Source of the DNA: a bacterium
GTDB taxonomy: Bacteria; UBP13; UBA5359
DNA: 6,201 bases
Assembly: GCA_028685295.1 (NCBI GenBank)
Contig: JAQUEL010000095.1
Coordinates: 1 to 6,201, forward strand
Direction: 5' to 3'
The notes under the pieces were generated by a model, which did no database searches, had not been told where the DNA came from, and saw nothing but the letters and a program-made list of their open reading frames with translations. This document shows, piece after piece, positions 6,001 to 6,201 of this stretch. Position 1 is the first letter of the stretch; each line of letters opens with the position of its first letter. Both the position numbers and the translations under genes were made by a program.

Positions 6001-6201
6001 GGGGTGCGTGTATTATTCTTTGGGAACGTCTAAGCAAGCGCCACCTTTTGTCTATTCCAGAAATCCTGCCATTCCTTGTTCTTGATATAGAGACGCAGGT
6101 TCAGAATATTCTGCGCTCCAGCTATGCTCCAACGCATCCCGGCACCTTTCAGCCTGGCACCAACTACATGCTTGCATGAACTCTCTATCACGCCGCTGCC
6201 T
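6001..6201 (-). mobile_element. 3' end of an insertion sequence, probably ISKra4 family (cut by window edge)
   Basis: The transposase reading frame ends at 6030 and is followed by about 30 bases (6001-6029) that look like an IS terminus; on the plus strand they begin GGGGTGCGTGTATTATTC. The exact edge is a guess, because the other end of the element is outside the window and neither terminal inverted repeat nor target duplication can be matched. The element is oriented so that its transposase reads toward the operon, with no terminator visible between them. Confidence 0.5.
6030..6201 (-). CDS. Transposase, C-terminal 56 residues, ISKra4-like (partial)
   Basis: An open frame enters from the right edge and ends at TAG (6030-6032). 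It encodes 56 residues that begin GSGVIESSCKHVVGARLKG, continue GMRWSIAGAQNILNLR, and finish with a W-x-x-FW patch (EWQDFW). This is the C-terminal pattern of ISKra4-type DDE transposases (GSGxxEaacK...R.K.sGmrW...g.q.iL.LR); the E in GSGVIE is the likely third acidic catalytic residue. ISLre2 was considered, but its C-terminus usually reads SAEGHVSH...SSR. The N-terminus lies outside the window, so it is unknown whether the gene is intact. Confidence 0.82.
   Translation of the reverse strand, partial: GSGVIESSCKHVVGARLKGAGMRWSIAGAQNILNLRLYIKNKEWQDFWNRQKVALA

Noticed and set aside
5995-6021. AAAGAA and TTCTTT inverted repeat next to the IS end as a terminator
   Set aside because: The six-base AT-rich stem has a 15-base loop and no T tract, so it would not be a stable terminator.

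Overview
The window holds a compact run of genes, all on the minus strand. The transcription order is right to left: the 3' end of an insertion-sequence transposase (6030-6201), a small DUF2993/LmeA-like lipoprotein (5230-5904), a BaiN/HI0933-type flavoprotein (3995-5233), a PfkB-family fructokinase-like sugar kinase (2913-3896), a fused MurF-Alr cell-wall enzyme (390-2900), and the first 111 codons of a MarC-family membrane protein (1-335, running off the left edge). No tRNA, rRNA, CRISPR array or phage gene was seen. No stretch longer than about 125 bases lacks a gene.

The organism looks like a Gram-positive-type bacterium, perhaps a member of the Clostridia, with GC in the high 40s percent by eye. 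The reasons are strong Shine-Dalgarno sites (AAAGGAGTG, GGGGAGGG, AGGTGAGG), sigma-70/A-type promoter hexamers, and a gene set (DUF2993 lipoprotein, HI0933-type flavoprotein, PfkB kinase) that is at home there. This matters because the MurF-Alr fusion is best known from Bacteroidota, whose promoters and ribosome binding sites look different. The phylum assignment is inference.

Four genes probably form one transcription unit. A promoter at 5962-5990 precedes the lipoprotein gene, which overlaps the flavoprotein gene by 4 bases (ATGA). A 98-base gap with a small hairpin separates the flavoprotein from the kinase, and only 12 bases separate the kinase from murF-alr. The lipoprotein and MurF-Alr both concern the cell envelope. 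The kinase and flavoprotein have no obvious link to that job. marC has its own well-formed promoter, placed so close to the ATG that its mRNA may be leaderless.

I did not find a clear new biological system. The points most worth following are the MurF-Alr fusion in an apparently non-Bacteroidota setting, the possible leaderless marC promoter, and the insertion-sequence end lying directly upstream of the operon promoter.
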